Positions 41,699-50,666 of a DNA stretch of 64,000 nt are shown one piece after another. The DNA is from Bacilli bacterium. GTDB lineage: Bacteria > Bacillota_I > Bacilli_A > RF39 > UBA660. The notes under the pieces are model-generated. The model had not been told where the DNA came from and searched no databases. It saw only the letters and a list, made by a program, of their open reading frames with translations. The stretch is from contig CAAHEC010000063.1 in the NCBI GenBank assembly GCA_900772415.1, forward strand, positions 124,001-188,000. The letters run 5' to 3'. The position numbers were made by a program, and so were the translations under genes. Each line of letters starts with the position of its first letter. Within the stretch, counting starts at the first letter, position 1.

Positions 41699-42015
41699 TT
41701 GTTTATATTTATAACATTAACTTTATTAGCCGGAATAATATATTTTATTTCACCATTTGGTTTAATAATTCTTTTTGTTAGTCTGTTAGCTTTTATAATT
41801 TTTACTTTAGACGAATCAACTTTGGCCACACTTGCCTGAGCTTTATTTAAAGATTCTATTTTAAATGGAGTGCCCGAAGTTAAAATACCAGCTCCACATA
41901 GTGCCATTACTAATGCTACAAATAAACTTGAACCTACTTTTATCCAAGAATCCTTAATAAGTTCTGGTTCAGCTAACTTTGGTCTTCCTACTTTATTTTT
42001 TTCTTCCTTTGCCAT
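41695..42015 (-). CDS. Small membrane protein with an AT-hook-like GRPK motif
   Basis: 106 residues. The N-terminal cytoplasmic tail MAKEEKNKVGRPKLAEPE has GRP flanked by Lys, an AT-hook core; one membrane helix follows (VGSSLFVALVMALCGAGIL), then about 55 residues outside, rich in Lys and Val (KVKIIKANRLTKRIIKPNGEIKYII). A membrane-tethered DNA-contacting protein is a tempting reading, but an isolated GRPK can be chance. No family recognised. RBS AAGGAGTTGATAAG. Confidence 0.6.
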   Translation of the reverse strand: MAKEEKNKVGRPKLAEPELIKDSWIKVGSSLFVALVMALCGAGILTSGTPFKIESLNKAQASVAKVDSSKVKIIKANRLTKRIIKPNGEIKYIIPANKVNVININK

Positions 42016-42148
42016 CTTATCAACTCCTTACTATATAATCTATTATAATATTACCACAAAAAATAACAAAATAAACAATTTTATTTTAACTTTACAATTT
42101 ATTTTACTATTTTTATTTAATATATGTTATATTTTTTTATATTTTATA

Positions 42149-42183
42149 CAAAAAAAATGAAATTTATATAAAAACTTCATTTT
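42149..42183 (-). terminator. Terminator of clpB
   Basis: AATGAAATTT / AAACTTCATT stem (one G-U on the minus strand) with eight Ts after it, adjoining the clpB stop. Confidence 0.75.
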
Positions 42184-44289
42184 TTATTTTTTTATAACTA
42201 ATTCATCATTTGATGCATCAATTGTTAAATTATCACCTGATATAACATCTCCTGATATAAGTTTTTTAGCAAGTAATGTTTCTAAATTTTTAGATAAATA
42301 CCTCTTAAGTGGTCTTGCACCATAATTGTGATCATATCCGTTTTCAACAATAAATTCTTTAGCTTTTTCTGTTAAAGATATACTTATTCTTTGATGTTTT
42401 ATTTTTTTATTTAAATCATCTACTAACTTATCTAATATTTCATAAATAACTTTTTTACTTAATGCATTAAAGACAATTATTTCATCAATACGGTTTAGAA
42501 ATTCTGGTCTAAAATAGTTTTTTAATTCAGCATTCATCATATCTTCATCTACTTTTCCATCTAAGACATACTGACTACCTATATTTGATGTCATTATTAT
42601 AATAGTGTTTTTAAAATCAACTACTCTTCCGTGTCCGTCAGTTATTCTTCCGTCATCTAGTATTTGAAGAAGAATGTTTAAAACATCTCTATGAGCTTTT
42701 TCTATTTCATCAAATAAAACTATACTATAAGGATTTCTTCTTACTTTTTCAGTTAATTGTCCTCCTTCATCATAACCAACATATCCTGGAGGCGCTCCTA
42801 TAAGACGAGATACAGAATGACTTTCCATATACTCACTCATATCAATTCTAACCATGTGTTTTTCATCATCAAATAATTCATAAGCAAGTGTTCTTGCAAC
42901 TTCTGTTTTACCAACACCAGTAGGGCCTAAAAACATAAATGAACCAATTGGTCTATTTTCATCTTTAATACCAGATCTTGACCTTATAATAGCATCACTA
43001 ACTAATTTTAAAGCTTCATCCTGACCCTTGACTCTTAATTTCATGTTTTCTTCAAGATTTAAAACCTTTTCTTTTTCGCCCTTAGTAAGTTTTGAAATTG
43101 GAATATTAGTCCATCTTGAAATAACAGATGCAACTAACTCCTCAGTTACTCTATCACTTAGTATTTTATTGTTATTAGAATTCTTTAAATTATCAAGTTT
43201 TTTCTCTAATTCTGGAATAGTACCATGTCTTAATATAGCAGCCTTTTCTAAATCATAATTATTTTCGGCCATTTCAAGTTTAAATCTTGCTTCTTCTAAC
43301 TCTTTTTTAGTCTTTTTAATATCTACTTGAACAGCTTTTTCCTTTTCCCAATTACCTCTTAAATAAGATTCTTCACTTTTCATCTCTTTTATTTTAGAAT
43401 CAAGTTCTTTTACTCTTTCACGGCTAATATCATCCTTATCTTTTTTAATAGCTTCTCTTTCTATTTGAAGCTTCATAATTCTTCTTGTTAAACTATCTAT
43501 GTTTTCTGGAACTGAATCCATTTGAACACGAATTGTTGCACAAGCCTCATCTATTAAATCAATTGCTTTATCAGGTAAATATCTATCTGTTATATACCTA
43601 TTTGAAAGCGTTGCAGCAGAAACTAATGCAGCATCAGAAATAGATACACCATGATGAACTTCAAACCTAGACTTTAAACCTCTAAGTATTGTAATTGTAT
43701 CTGATACAGTTGGTTCTTTTACTAGTACCTTTTGAAATCTACGCTCTAAGGCACCATCATCTTCAATATATTTACGATATTCATTTAAAGTTGTTGCACC
43801 AATTAAGTGAATTTCTCCTCTAGCTAACATTGGTTTTAACATATTTCCAGCATCCATTGCACCATCTAATTTACCAGCACCTACTATCATATGAATTTCA
43901 TCGATAAACATAATTATGTTACCTTCTGACTTTTTAACTTCATTTAAAACATTTTTAAGTCTTTCTTCAAATTCACCACGATATTTAGCACCCGCAATTA
44001 AAGCTGCCATATCAAGTTCCCAAATGGTTTTATCCTTTAAACTACTTGGCACATCACCTTTTACAATACGCCCAGCAAGGCCTTCTATAATAGCAGTCTT
44101 ACCAACACCTGGTTCACCAATTAAAACTGGGTTATTCTTCGTCTTACGAGATAAAATACGTGTTATAGAACGTATCTCATCATCCCTACCAATTACTGGG
44201 TCAACCTTTCCATCTTTAACATATTGAGTAATATCTCTACCATATTTTTCTAAAACATTTTCTTCTTTTTCTTCATTCATATTAAACAT
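42184..44289 (-). CDS. clpB: ClpB-type AAA+ disaggregase lacking the N domain
   Basis: Two-ring unfoldase that rescues aggregated proteins with DnaK. NBD1 has Walker [10 protein letters not shown], Walker [16 protein letters not shown] and the pore loop [12 protein letters not shown]. The M-domain coiled coil (about 270-410) is present, which distinguishes ClpB from ClpA. NBD2 has GPTGVGKTE, the pore loop [15 protein letters not shown] and the DeltaNter end. The protein is 702 residues against about 860; the first 150 (substrate-binding N domain) are absent, as in the short ClpB isoform and mycoplasmal ClpB. ATG 44289 follows GGGGTGAT. The CIRCE site at 44357 controls it. Confidence 0.95.
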   Translation of the reverse strand: MFNMNEEKEENVLEKYGRDITQYVKDGKVDPVIGRDDEIRSITRILSRKTKNNPVLIGEPGVGKTAIIEGLAGRIVKGDVPSSLKDKTIWELDMAALIAGAKYRGEFEERLKNVLNEVKKSEGNIIMFIDEIHMIVGAGKLDGAMDAGNMLKPMLARGEIHLIGATTLNEYRKYIEDDGALERRFQKVLVKEPTVSDTITILRGLKSRFEVHHGVSISDAALVSAATLSNRYITDRYLPDKAIDLIDEACATIRVQMDSVPENIDSLTRRIMKLQIEREAIKKDKDDISRERVKELDSKIKEMKSEESYLRGNWEKEKAVQVDIKKTKKELEEARFKLEMAENNYDLEKAAILRHGTIPELEKKLDNLKNSNNNKILSDRVTEELVASVISRWTNIPISKLTKGEKEKVLNLEENMKLRVKGQDEALKLVSDAIIRSRSGIKDENRPIGSFMFLGPTGVGKTEVARTLAYELFDDEKHMVRIDMSEYMESHSVSRLIGAPPGYVGYDEGGQLTEKVRRNPYSIVLFDEIEKAHRDVLNILLQILDDGRITDGHGRVVDFKNTIIIMTSNIGSQYVLDGKVDEDMMNAELKNYFRPEFLNRIDEIIVFNALSKKVIYEILDKLVDDLNKKIKHQRISISLTEKAKEFIVENGYDHNYGARPLKRYLSKNLETLLAKKLISGDVISGDNLTIDASNDELVIKK

Positions 44290-44356
44290 AAATATCACCC
44301 CTTATAAATAATATTATGCATCTTTTATTTGCACTAGATACATTATATATCTATAA

Positions 44357-44383
44357 TTAGCACTTGTCAAGTAAGAGTGCTAA
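44357..44383. promoter_or_regulatory. CIRCE operator (HrcA site) of clpB
   Basis: TTAGCACTT-N9-GAGTGCTAA, 27 of 27 bases the same as the hsp20 site at 10954. Confidence 0.93.
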
Positions 44384-44492
44384 TTATTATAAAAAATATT
44401 AAGCTTACGTATTAATATAAGCTTAATTAATTATTTAAATTCTCAAATAATTCATCAACTAATCACAAGCATATTATGCAGTGATTACAGCA

Positions 44493-44825
44493 TCAACACA
44501 TTTTAATATTTTTTAAAGTGTTCTCTACTTCGTATACTAACTTATTAATATTTCCAAATTTTCTTTCTCCAAATTCTGGTATAACTTCTATATTCTTTTT
44601 ATTATTAAACGCAATATATTTAGCTGTTGCTATTGCTCTAACATAATTACTTGCAATTACATTATCAATATTATTTAACTCTGGTAATAAACTTAACTTT
44701 ATTGCTTTTTCCTCTCCTAAAACACTTAAAGAAATCTTTTCATTTCTTAATTGCATTGTTTTATTTTTATTATCATACATTGCTATAGGCTCTGAATGTC
44801 TACATAAATATATAATTGTTTTAAT
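44493..44825 (-). pseudogene. Truncated histidine phosphatase
   Basis: The minus-strand frame reads KTIIYLCRHSEPIAM... with the catalytic RHSEP of the phosphoglycerate-mutase-like superfamily, then LSVLGEEKAIKLSLLPEL, and DNVIASNYVRAIATAKYIA, which matches the family's SxLxRAxxTA region. The only in-frame start near the GGAG site is ATT 44825; the 3' part is cut at about 110 residues, before the second catalytic His. Remnant codons continue to about 44430 in broken frames. A decayed gene, distinct from gpmA. Confidence 0.7.
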
Positions 44826-44844
44826 TTTTAATTATTCTCCTTTT

Positions 44845-45528
44845 CTATTTAACAAACAAAACTCCTACATAATAATTTTTTAATATCTCTATTATTGCAT
44901 CTATTTTTTCTTCTGATATTTTTTTATCATTTAAATATTCATCAACTGTTCTATTAAATAATTCATCATAGTAGTATGTAATAACAGAATATTTTGCTCT
45001 TGTTATTAGATCTGACATTTTATCAGTAATATCTTCTATTAGACTAAGTGCTTCTTTTTCTAAATCAGCTTTTATATAATCACTTATATTTACGTATTTA
45101 TCATCAACTTTTATTTTATCATCAATTAATTTTGAATATTTTTCTTGCTTTATCATGCCTTCTTTTACTAAGTCATCCATAAAATATTTTTTATATTCTA
45201 TTTTTTTATTTATCATATACTTAGTAATTTCTTTTGCATCATCTCTATTAGCTTTTATAAAGTCTTTAGTCAAATAACTTCTATCACTTGTCTTATTAAA
45301 TTCTTCTATCTTTAAAGTTTTTATATTTAATACTACCCAGTAATCAGCTTTAATATTTTCTTTTATATCCCATACATTATCTTCATCTTTAGTAAGCAAA
45401 ACAAGTATTTTTAAATCATCATCTTTTCTTATAATACTTGGTAGCAAAGGTGCATAATTATTTAAACCTTTTATCTTTTTTTCTTCATTTACAATGTTTA
45501 ATATTTTATCTGTTAATTTAATCATCAT
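44845..45528 (-). CDS. Hypothetical protein partnered with an ECF sigma factor
   Basis: 227 residues, acidic/basic mixed, soluble, with a predicted alpha/beta first half (LKILVLLTKDEDNVWDIKENIKADYWVVLNIKTLKIEEF) and helical second half. Its start overlaps the end of the sigma gene by 11 bases, so the two are coupled. ECF operons often carry an anti-sigma factor here, but this protein has no membrane helix and no zinc-binding HxxxCxxC motif. It could be a soluble anti-sigma or a product of the regulon; neither is proven. Confidence 0.65.
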   Translation of the reverse strand: MMIKLTDKILNIVNEEKKIKGLNNYAPLLPSIIRKDDDLKILVLLTKDEDNVWDIKENIKADYWVVLNIKTLKIEEFNKTSDRSYLTKDFIKANRDDAKEITKYMINKKIEYKKYFMDDLVKEGMIKQEKYSKLIDDKIKVDDKYVNISDYIKADLEKEALSLIEDITDKMSDLITRAKYSVITYYYDELFNRTVDEYLNDKKISEEKIDAIIEILKNYYVGVLFVK

Positions 45529-45988
45529 ATTTCTCCTTTATCTTACGTCTAGCATTATATAAATAATACTTTATGTTAGAACAACTACTATCTAATTTGA
45601 TAGCAATATCCTTTATTGAAAGGTCTTTTAAGTAATAAAGTTTAAATGAGTCTATTTCTTTTTTAGTTAAATTATAATTTTCTAAATTACCTATTATTTC
45701 TTTATAAATTATTTTATCAATTTCATTAGGTTCATTTCCAATATCACAGCTATCTAAATTATCATTATTTTTATTTAAAATATACTCTTTAGCTTTCTTG
45801 TTCCATATATTATGAGCTATTTTCCATATAAGGTTTTCTATACTTTTTATTTCTATATCTTTATTTAAGTACTCATAAATCGCCACAAATACGCTACTAG
45901 TAATATCTTCCGCATCTTCTTTATTTCTTGTTTTACCAAGTGCCCAATTATATATTTTATAAAAATACTTATCATATATATTACTCAT
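45518..45988 (-). CDS. ECF-type RNA polymerase sigma factor
   Basis: About 156 residues. Region 2: YDKYFYKIYNWALGKTRNKEDAEDITSSVFVAIYEYL, with the DAEDITSSVF helix that opens the -10 region. Region 4: LTKKEIDSFKLYYLKDLSIKDIAIKLDSSCSNIKYYLYNARRKIKEKY, the -35-binding helix-turn-helix. No region 1 or 3. ATG 45988 lies behind AAAGGTGAT; the frame's GTG at 45997 is inside that site. Target promoters are not apparent in the window. Confidence 0.9.
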   Translation of the reverse strand: MSNIYDKYFYKIYNWALGKTRNKEDAEDITSSVFVAIYEYLNKDIEIKSIENLIWKIAHNIWNKKAKEYILNKNNDNLDSCDIGNEPNEIDKIIYKEIIGNLENYNLTKKEIDSFKLYYLKDLSIKDIAIKLDSSCSNIKYYLYNARRKIKEKYDD

Positions 45989-46064
45989 TTTTATCACCTT
46001 TCACTAATATAGTGCATTATTTTATGATTTGGTTAGTTATTTTATTGTAATTTACTTATGTTTT

Positions 46065-46898
46065 TTATTTATTTTCAACTACAACTTTTCCATCTAAATT
46101 ACAAATGTAGCAATCTGGTAATAGTTCTTTTATTTTGGATAGCATTTTTTCATCAGATTCATATTTTCTACCAACTAAAACACCTTCTATAAAACATGAA
46201 GGAAGCCCAAATATAATTGCACTTTCTCTATCGGTAAAAAAGTCATCCTTATTCTTTCTATCATTTAAGAATCTTTCATAATACCATTCATTTATAAATG
46301 GTTTAACATCTATATCACTTATATTGTTATTTAAAATATCACCATTTAATAATTCTTTAACATATTTATTATTACCATTAAAAATAATACCAATTTGTAC
46401 TCTTTCTTGTTGATAACTAGGCATAAATCTAGCTTCTTTAGTCTGCACCATAGACCACATATGATAATCATTTCTTGTAACAATATTCATAATATTATTC
46501 ATTTCATCTTTTGGAATAACTTTTATTTCCTTTAAGTTTTCATCCTTAAACATAATTGTTCCACCACTATAAAAATTTATATAATCTTTTAGCAAATAAT
46601 CTTTCTTTAAATTCCAAACACCAACCGTCATAGGATATTTAGACTTTCTACCACTTGAAAATAAATCACAAATTAAACCTTCTTTAGCTATCTTTTCTAA
46701 ACCTTCAATGTTTTTATAGGTTCCATGAAGAAGTGTTCCTTTATCTAACCTAACTAAATCTCCTTTTTTATAGTTATGAGGTGCATGTTTAAAGTTATCT
46801 ATAGCTTCATAAAACAAATCAACTTGTTTTAATAATATATCTTTTGCACTACCACTTATCTTTTCATTTATTATTTTTATATAATCTTGTTTATTCAT
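46065..46898 (-). CDS. Hypothetical protein, possibly ADP-ribosyltransferase-like
   Basis: 277 residues, soluble. The segment LVRLDKGTLLHGTYKNIEGLEKIAKEGLICD has the [LY]-x-H-G-T-x7-I-x3-GL pattern of the ADP-ribosyltransferase/KptA/PARP fold; IEFYSGGTI-like and ERVQIGIIF segments could be the later strands. The C-terminal half (TDRESAIIFGLPSCFIEGVLVGRKYE... PDCYICNLDGKVV) is well structured. Catalytic residues beyond the His cannot be assigned by eye. It is just upstream of the sigma-factor operon on the same strand but separated by a gap. Confidence 0.5.
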   Translation of the reverse strand: MNKQDYIKIINEKISGSAKDILLKQVDLFYEAIDNFKHAPHNYKKGDLVRLDKGTLLHGTYKNIEGLEKIAKEGLICDLFSSGRKSKYPMTVGVWNLKKDYLLKDYINFYSGGTIMFKDENLKEIKVIPKDEMNNIMNIVTRNDYHMWSMVQTKEARFMPSYQQERVQIGIIFNGNNKYVKELLNGDILNNNISDIDVKPFINEWYYERFLNDRKNKDDFFTDRESAIIFGLPSCFIEGVLVGRKYESDEKMLSKIKELLPDCYICNLDGKVVVENK

Positions 46899-47104
46899 AT
46901 GGTCTCCTACTTTTATAAAATTAAATTATTCTATTATCATAATAACATAAATAATATTTTAAAACTATATTTTAAAACTGTGCTTTACATCCAAAATACA
47001 ATAGGTATAATAATATCAAAAAGAAACGATAAATTCATTTTAGAATATGTAAGTGATTTAAGTTTAATGCTTACTACCTATAAATTAGAAAATAATTAAA
47101 AAAA

Positions 47105-47132
47105 AGCTACAGCATAAACTTATGCCATAGCT
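47105..47132 (-). terminator. Terminator of the polyprenyl synthase gene
   Basis: AGCTA-CA-GCATAA...TTATGC-CA-TAGCT: two stems with a symmetric internal loop and a T run on the minus strand. Confidence 0.75.
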
Positions 47133-47139
47133 ATTCTTG

Positions 47140-48165
47140 TTACTTATCTCTTTTAAGCAGATAGTTTGCAAATTTCATAAATAAATCTTTATTTTGAACA
47201 TCCATACTATTTATTATTTGAATACCTTTATTAGTATATTCTAATTCTAATTTTTCAGCATTTTTCTTAGCACCTATTTTTTCAAATAAATCAGTAATTA
47301 TTTTATTTTCTTTAGCACTTACATTAGGATTTCCATAATATTTATTTATAATTTTTAATTCATCAGAATTTGCATGATCAATAGCGTATTTATAAATAAT
47401 AGTTTGTTTTCCTTCTTTTATATCATTTAAAGTTTTTCCCATACTACCACTTGTAGAATATAAACCTAACAAGTCATCTTTTATTTGAAATGCTATACCA
47501 AGATAAGTTCCCATAAGTTTTAATTTTTCCTTATCAGAATAACTTGCAGAAGCTGATGCTGCACCTATAAGTACTGGTCCTATTATAGTATACCAAGCAG
47601 TTTTATTAATATAGATATCATATATTATTTTATCATCCATTTTTTTATGATAATTTATATCTTTAAGTGGTAATTCTACATCTATAATTTCACCATTTAC
47701 TGTATTATATAAAGTTTTTGAATATACCCTTGATATTTCTTCTTTTAAAGTCTCACTTATATCAAGCTTATTTATAATTCTATAAGATAAGAAAAAACCT
47801 AAATCTCCAATACATATTGCTTTAGAAATACCAAAATGACCGCTATACTTAGCATTTATAGTTTCCATACCACGTCTTTCTTCTGCTTCGTCTATTATAT
47901 CATCATGTATTAAAATTGCTGTTTGAAATATTTCCAACGCTGCTGCAATATCAATATAACAATCATCATTTTTTCCAAATAACATTGCTCCTAATTTAAC
48001 TAAATATCCTCTTACCCTCTTACCACCAGCAGATAATCTTTTTAATTCTTCTAAACAATTCTTAACAAATTCATTATTCTCATATTTTTTTATTTCTTTA
48101 TCTAAAATTTCATTTATTTTATTTTCTATTTTTTCTCTACTTACTTCTATTGTATCTTTTTTCAT
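47140..48165 (-). CDS. Trans-polyprenyl diphosphate synthase
   Basis: About 341 residues; adds isopentenyl units to an allylic diphosphate. The first aspartate-rich motif is HDDIIDEAEERRG, the second FQIKDDLLG (D-D-x-x-G variant); GGKRVRGYLVKLGAML and the KTA (Lys-Thr) motif are also in place. It is of the heptaprenyl/octaprenyl type by similarity; product chain length cannot be read directly. ATG 48165 follows AGGATGTGA. It shares a palindromic divergent promoter with the MgtC gene. Confidence 0.88.
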   Translation of the reverse strand: MKKDTIEVSREKIENKINEILDKEIKKYENNEFVKNCLEELKRLSAGGKRVRGYLVKLGAMLFGKNDDCYIDIAAALEIFQTAILIHDDIIDEAEERRGMETINAKYSGHFGISKAICIGDLGFFLSYRIINKLDISETLKEEISRVYSKTLYNTVNGEIIDVELPLKDINYHKKMDDKIIYDIYINKTAWYTIIGPVLIGAASASASYSDKEKLKLMGTYLGIAFQIKDDLLGLYSTSGSMGKTLNDIKEGKQTIIYKYAIDHANSDELKIINKYYGNPNVSAKENKIITDLFEKIGAKKNAEKLELEYTNKGIQIINSMDVQNKDLFMKFANYLLKRDK

Positions 48166-48181
48166 AATATAAATCACATCC

Positions 48182-48219
48182 TGTACATAAATTATAACAT
48201 ATGTTATAATTGGTTTCTA
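48182..48219. promoter_or_regulatory. Symmetric divergent promoter: 22-bp perfect palindrome with both -10 boxes
   Basis: 48190-48211 is a perfect palindrome (AATTATAACAT and its reverse complement). It holds TATAAT on the plus strand (48205-48210, -35 TGTACA at 48182, spacer 17) for mgtC and TATAAT on the minus strand (48196-48191, -35 TAGAAA at 48219-48214, spacer 17) for polyprenyl synthase. The two promoters overlap back to back and must compete. Confidence 0.65.
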
Positions 48220-48239
48220 TAAAGAAAGGAGATTTTTTA

Positions 48240-48950
48240 ATGAATTTACAAACTTTTTTAATTAGAATCATAATTTGTTTTTCTCTAAGCATACTAATTG
48301 GTCTTGAAAGACAGTTAAGACATAGAATGGTTGGACTTAGAACTAATGTATTAGTTTGTATTGGAGCCTTTTTATTTGTTTACCTATCATTTGGAATTAA
48401 TATATCAGATAGTGATCCAACCAGAATTGCCGCTCAAGTAGTTTCTGGTATTGGCTTTTTAGGTGCTGGTGTAATACTTAGAGATGGAAGTAAGATAAAA
48501 GGCCTTAATACCGCTGCTACTTTATGGTGTGGAGCAGCAATAGGAACTTTATGTGCTTCCGGTCTTGTTATAGAAGCTTGTATAGGAACTTTATTCGTTC
48601 TTCTTTCTAATATTATACTAAGATTAATATCATTGTTTATAATGGATAAGGTAAAAGCAAAATTAAAAGAAAAATATACAATAAAAATAAACTGTAAAAA
48701 GGAAAAAGAAGAAAAAGTTAGAATTAATTTTGCTAAAATAATAAATAATAATGACTTAGTACTTAATAGTTTAGAAAGAAGTGAAATAACTGAAGATGAA
48801 ATAAAATTAAAAGCCATTATGACAACATCTACTCCAAGTAAAGTTGAAATGGTTATAAATAAGATAAGTACTGATCCAGGTGTTATAAGTATAACATGGG
48901 AACATGAAAAAGAAACTAAAACAGATAATGAAGATTCTGATTATGAATAA
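48240..48950 (+). CDS. MgtC/SapB-family membrane protein
   Basis: About 236 residues. Five or so N-terminal membrane helices with the MgtC signature (LSILIGLERQLRHRMVGLRTNVLVCIGAFLFV, ARIAAQVVSGIGFLGAGVILRDG, GLNTAATLWCGAAIGTLCASG), then a cytoplasmic ACT-like C-terminal domain. In pathogens MgtC modulates ATP synthase and Mg response; in commensals the role is unclear. ATG 48240 follows AAAGGAG; the longer frame from 48210 starts inside the promoter. An MgtA-type pump lies 8 kb downstream. Confidence 0.9.
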   Translation: MNLQTFLIRIIICFSLSILIGLERQLRHRMVGLRTNVLVCIGAFLFVYLSFGINISDSDPTRIAAQVVSGIGFLGAGVILRDGSKIKGLNTAATLWCGAAIGTLCASGLVIEACIGTLFVLLSNIILRLISLFIMDKVKAKLKEKYTIKINCKKEKEEKVRINFAKIINNNDLVLNSLERSEITEDEIKLKAIMTTSTPSKVEMVINKISTDPGVISITWEHEKETKTDNEDSDYE

Positions 48951-48972
48951 CCATTTTAGTTATTCTTTTTTT
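48945..48972 (+). terminator. Terminator of the mgtC-like gene
   Basis: GAATAAC-CATTTTA-GTTATTC followed by seven Ts; contains the TAA stop. Confidence 0.8.
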
Positions 48973-49009
48973 ATGTTATAATTTCTATATAATAAAGGGC
49001 GTGATAATA

Positions 49010-49846
49010 GTGCAAATAAATATAAATGATAGAAAAACTGAATTCTTATTTGAAAGTGATGCTGAAAAAGCTATATTAAGAGAAGCAGCTAGAAAAAAGA
49101 AACCTAAATTATATAAAAGAATAATTTTAAACACCCTTATTATTTCTGCAATATTATCAATACCAACAATTACGTTTTTTAACTACAAATCAAATGAGCT
49201 TTCAAAGTTAGGTGCTAATATAAAAGCACCAAAAAAAACAAGTGAAGTAGAAAAAATGAATTCTTTTAGTGACAAACTAAAAGAATATAATAACTATTAT
49301 AATAATAAATATTCTATATTAGTTAATAAAGCTAATTTAATTGATGAAACAGTTATTAGTGAATACAAAATAGTTGATGTTACTGATAATTTATATAGTG
49401 ATATAAAACTTGAAGAAGAAACATATAAAAATTATTTAGAATTAAAAGAAAATATAAAACAAAGAGGATATTATATAAACATAAGAAGCGGATTTAGAAC
49501 GTTTAAAGAATCTAACAATATATATAATTCATATAAAATAGAAAAAGGATATGATTATGCTGAAAAATATGTTGCAAAACAAGGTACATCAGAGCATAAT
49601 ATAGGTCTTTGTTTTGACTTTATTATTTCAAAAGATAAAACTGCTTTATCTACAAATTATGATAGTGATGAATACTTTTATTTAGAAAATATTGCATATC
49701 TTTATGGATTTATAATAAGATATCCTAAAGATAAAGAAAAAATAACAGGATATAATTATGAACCTTGGCATTTAAGATATGTTGGAAAAGATTTAGCTAA
49801 ATATTTAAAGAAAAATAATCTAACTTTAGAAGAATATTATAAATGA
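49010..49846 (+). CDS. M15-family D-alanyl-D-alanine carboxypeptidase (VanY-like), membrane-anchored
   Basis: About 278 residues. A cytoplasmic N-terminus of 45 residues, one membrane helix (IILNTLIISAILSIPTITFF), a coiled stalk, and a C-terminal peptidase domain with RSGFRTF, the zinc motif SEHNIGLCFDF (SxHxxGxxxD) and EPWHLRYVG (second His). It trims the terminal D-Ala of peptidoglycan stem peptides outside the cell. The long N-terminal cytoplasmic part is unusual for VanY. GTG 49010 has better spacing from AAGGG than GTG 49001. Confidence 0.88.
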   Translation: MQININDRKTEFLFESDAEKAILREAARKKKPKLYKRIILNTLIISAILSIPTITFFNYKSNELSKLGANIKAPKKTSEVEKMNSFSDKLKEYNNYYNNKYSILVNKANLIDETVISEYKIVDVTDNLYSDIKLEEETYKNYLELKENIKQRGYYINIRSGFRTFKESNNIYNSYKIEKGYDYAEKYVAKQGTSEHNIGLCFDFIISKDKTALSTNYDSDEYFYLENIAYLYGFIIRYPKDKEKITGYNYEPWHLRYVGKDLAKYLKKNNLTLEEYYK

Positions 49847-49868
49847 GAAGTTAATTAAACTTCTCATT
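49842..49868. terminator. Bidirectional terminator between VanY-like and PrsW-like genes
   Basis: AATGAGAAGTT / AACTTCTCATT perfect stem over the TGA stop of the VanY-like gene, between convergent genes. Confidence 0.8.
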
Positions 49869-50586
49869 TTATTTTATCTTTTTTATACGTTTTTTTAATT
49901 TTTATATAAGATGTTATATATAAATACACTATTAATAATGTTTCTAAAATTAATGATATATTAGTTGATACAAATAATAAATAATCAAACATACCATGAA
50001 TAAAAATCGGTAACAATAAACTAAATATAATATATTTTTTAGATTTTTTAAACCAATTCCTTTTATTATATCTTTTAGCCTTTCCAAGATAATAACCAGA
50101 AGATATTGCAAAAAAACTATGCGCTGGTACTGTAATTAAACTTCTTTTTATAGCAAAAGAAATATCAAAACCATTTCCTAATATTGCTATAATATTTTCA
50201 ACAGAAGCAAAACCTAAAGCTACAAAAGAGGAATACACGATAGCATCATATTCATAATTAAATTCCTTTTTATTATAACAAATAACATACGTAAATAACC
50301 ACTTAACAAGTTCTTCAACTAATGCGATTGCAAAAAAAGACTTAATTAATAAAAGCATATATTTATTTATTGAAAAAACTGATAAAAAACGTTCTAAATA
50401 TATTTCGAATAATAATGCAATAAAAGAAGACAGAATTCCGCATAAAAACAATTTTATAAGTAAACTAATTGGCTCTTTTTCAACGATATCTTTTTTATAG
50501 ATTATAATACCAAGAATAATTTCTGGTATCATTGCAAGAAGAATTAAAAACTCCGTTTTACCAAAATTAATTATAAAATCTAGCAT
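49864..50586 (-). CDS. PrsW-family intramembrane protease
   Basis: About 240 residues, 7-8 membrane helices. Glutamic-type intramembrane protease motifs: EELVKW (EExxK) and the later VPAHSFFA and HGMFDYLL His motifs, with FVALGFASVENI between. PrsW of Bacillus cleaves an anti-sigma factor; the partner here is unknown. ATG 50586 has AGGTGA at good spacing. The frame open to 50643 runs through the terminator of the next gene, so the short start is right. Confidence 0.85.
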   Translation of the reverse strand: MLDFIINFGKTEFLILLAMIPEIILGIIIYKKDIVEKEPISLLIKLFLCGILSSFIALLFEIYLERFLSVFSINKYMLLLIKSFFAIALVEELVKWLFTYVICYNKKEFNYEYDAIVYSSFVALGFASVENIIAILGNGFDISFAIKRSLITVPAHSFFAISSGYYLGKAKRYNKRNWFKKSKKYIIFSLLLPIFIHGMFDYLLFVSTNISLILETLLIVYLYITSYIKIKKTYKKDKIK

Positions 50587-50624
50587 ACTATCACCTATTA
50601 TAATTTTAACAAAAATATATAAAA

Positions 50625-50648
50625 AAGAAATGTATATACGCATTTCTT
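50625..50648 (-). terminator. Terminator of the ferritin-like gene
   Basis: AAGAAATG...CATTTCTT stem with TTTTTT on the minus strand, between the ferritin-like stop and the PrsW start. Confidence 0.75.
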
Positions 50649-50666
50649 AGATAATTTTTACACAAT

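Noticed and set aside
46899..47104. 70-codon plus-strand frame ending SLMLTTYKLENN
   Set aside because: No ribosome site; the second half looks faintly coding and could be a 3' scrap of a lost gene, but too little remains to call.
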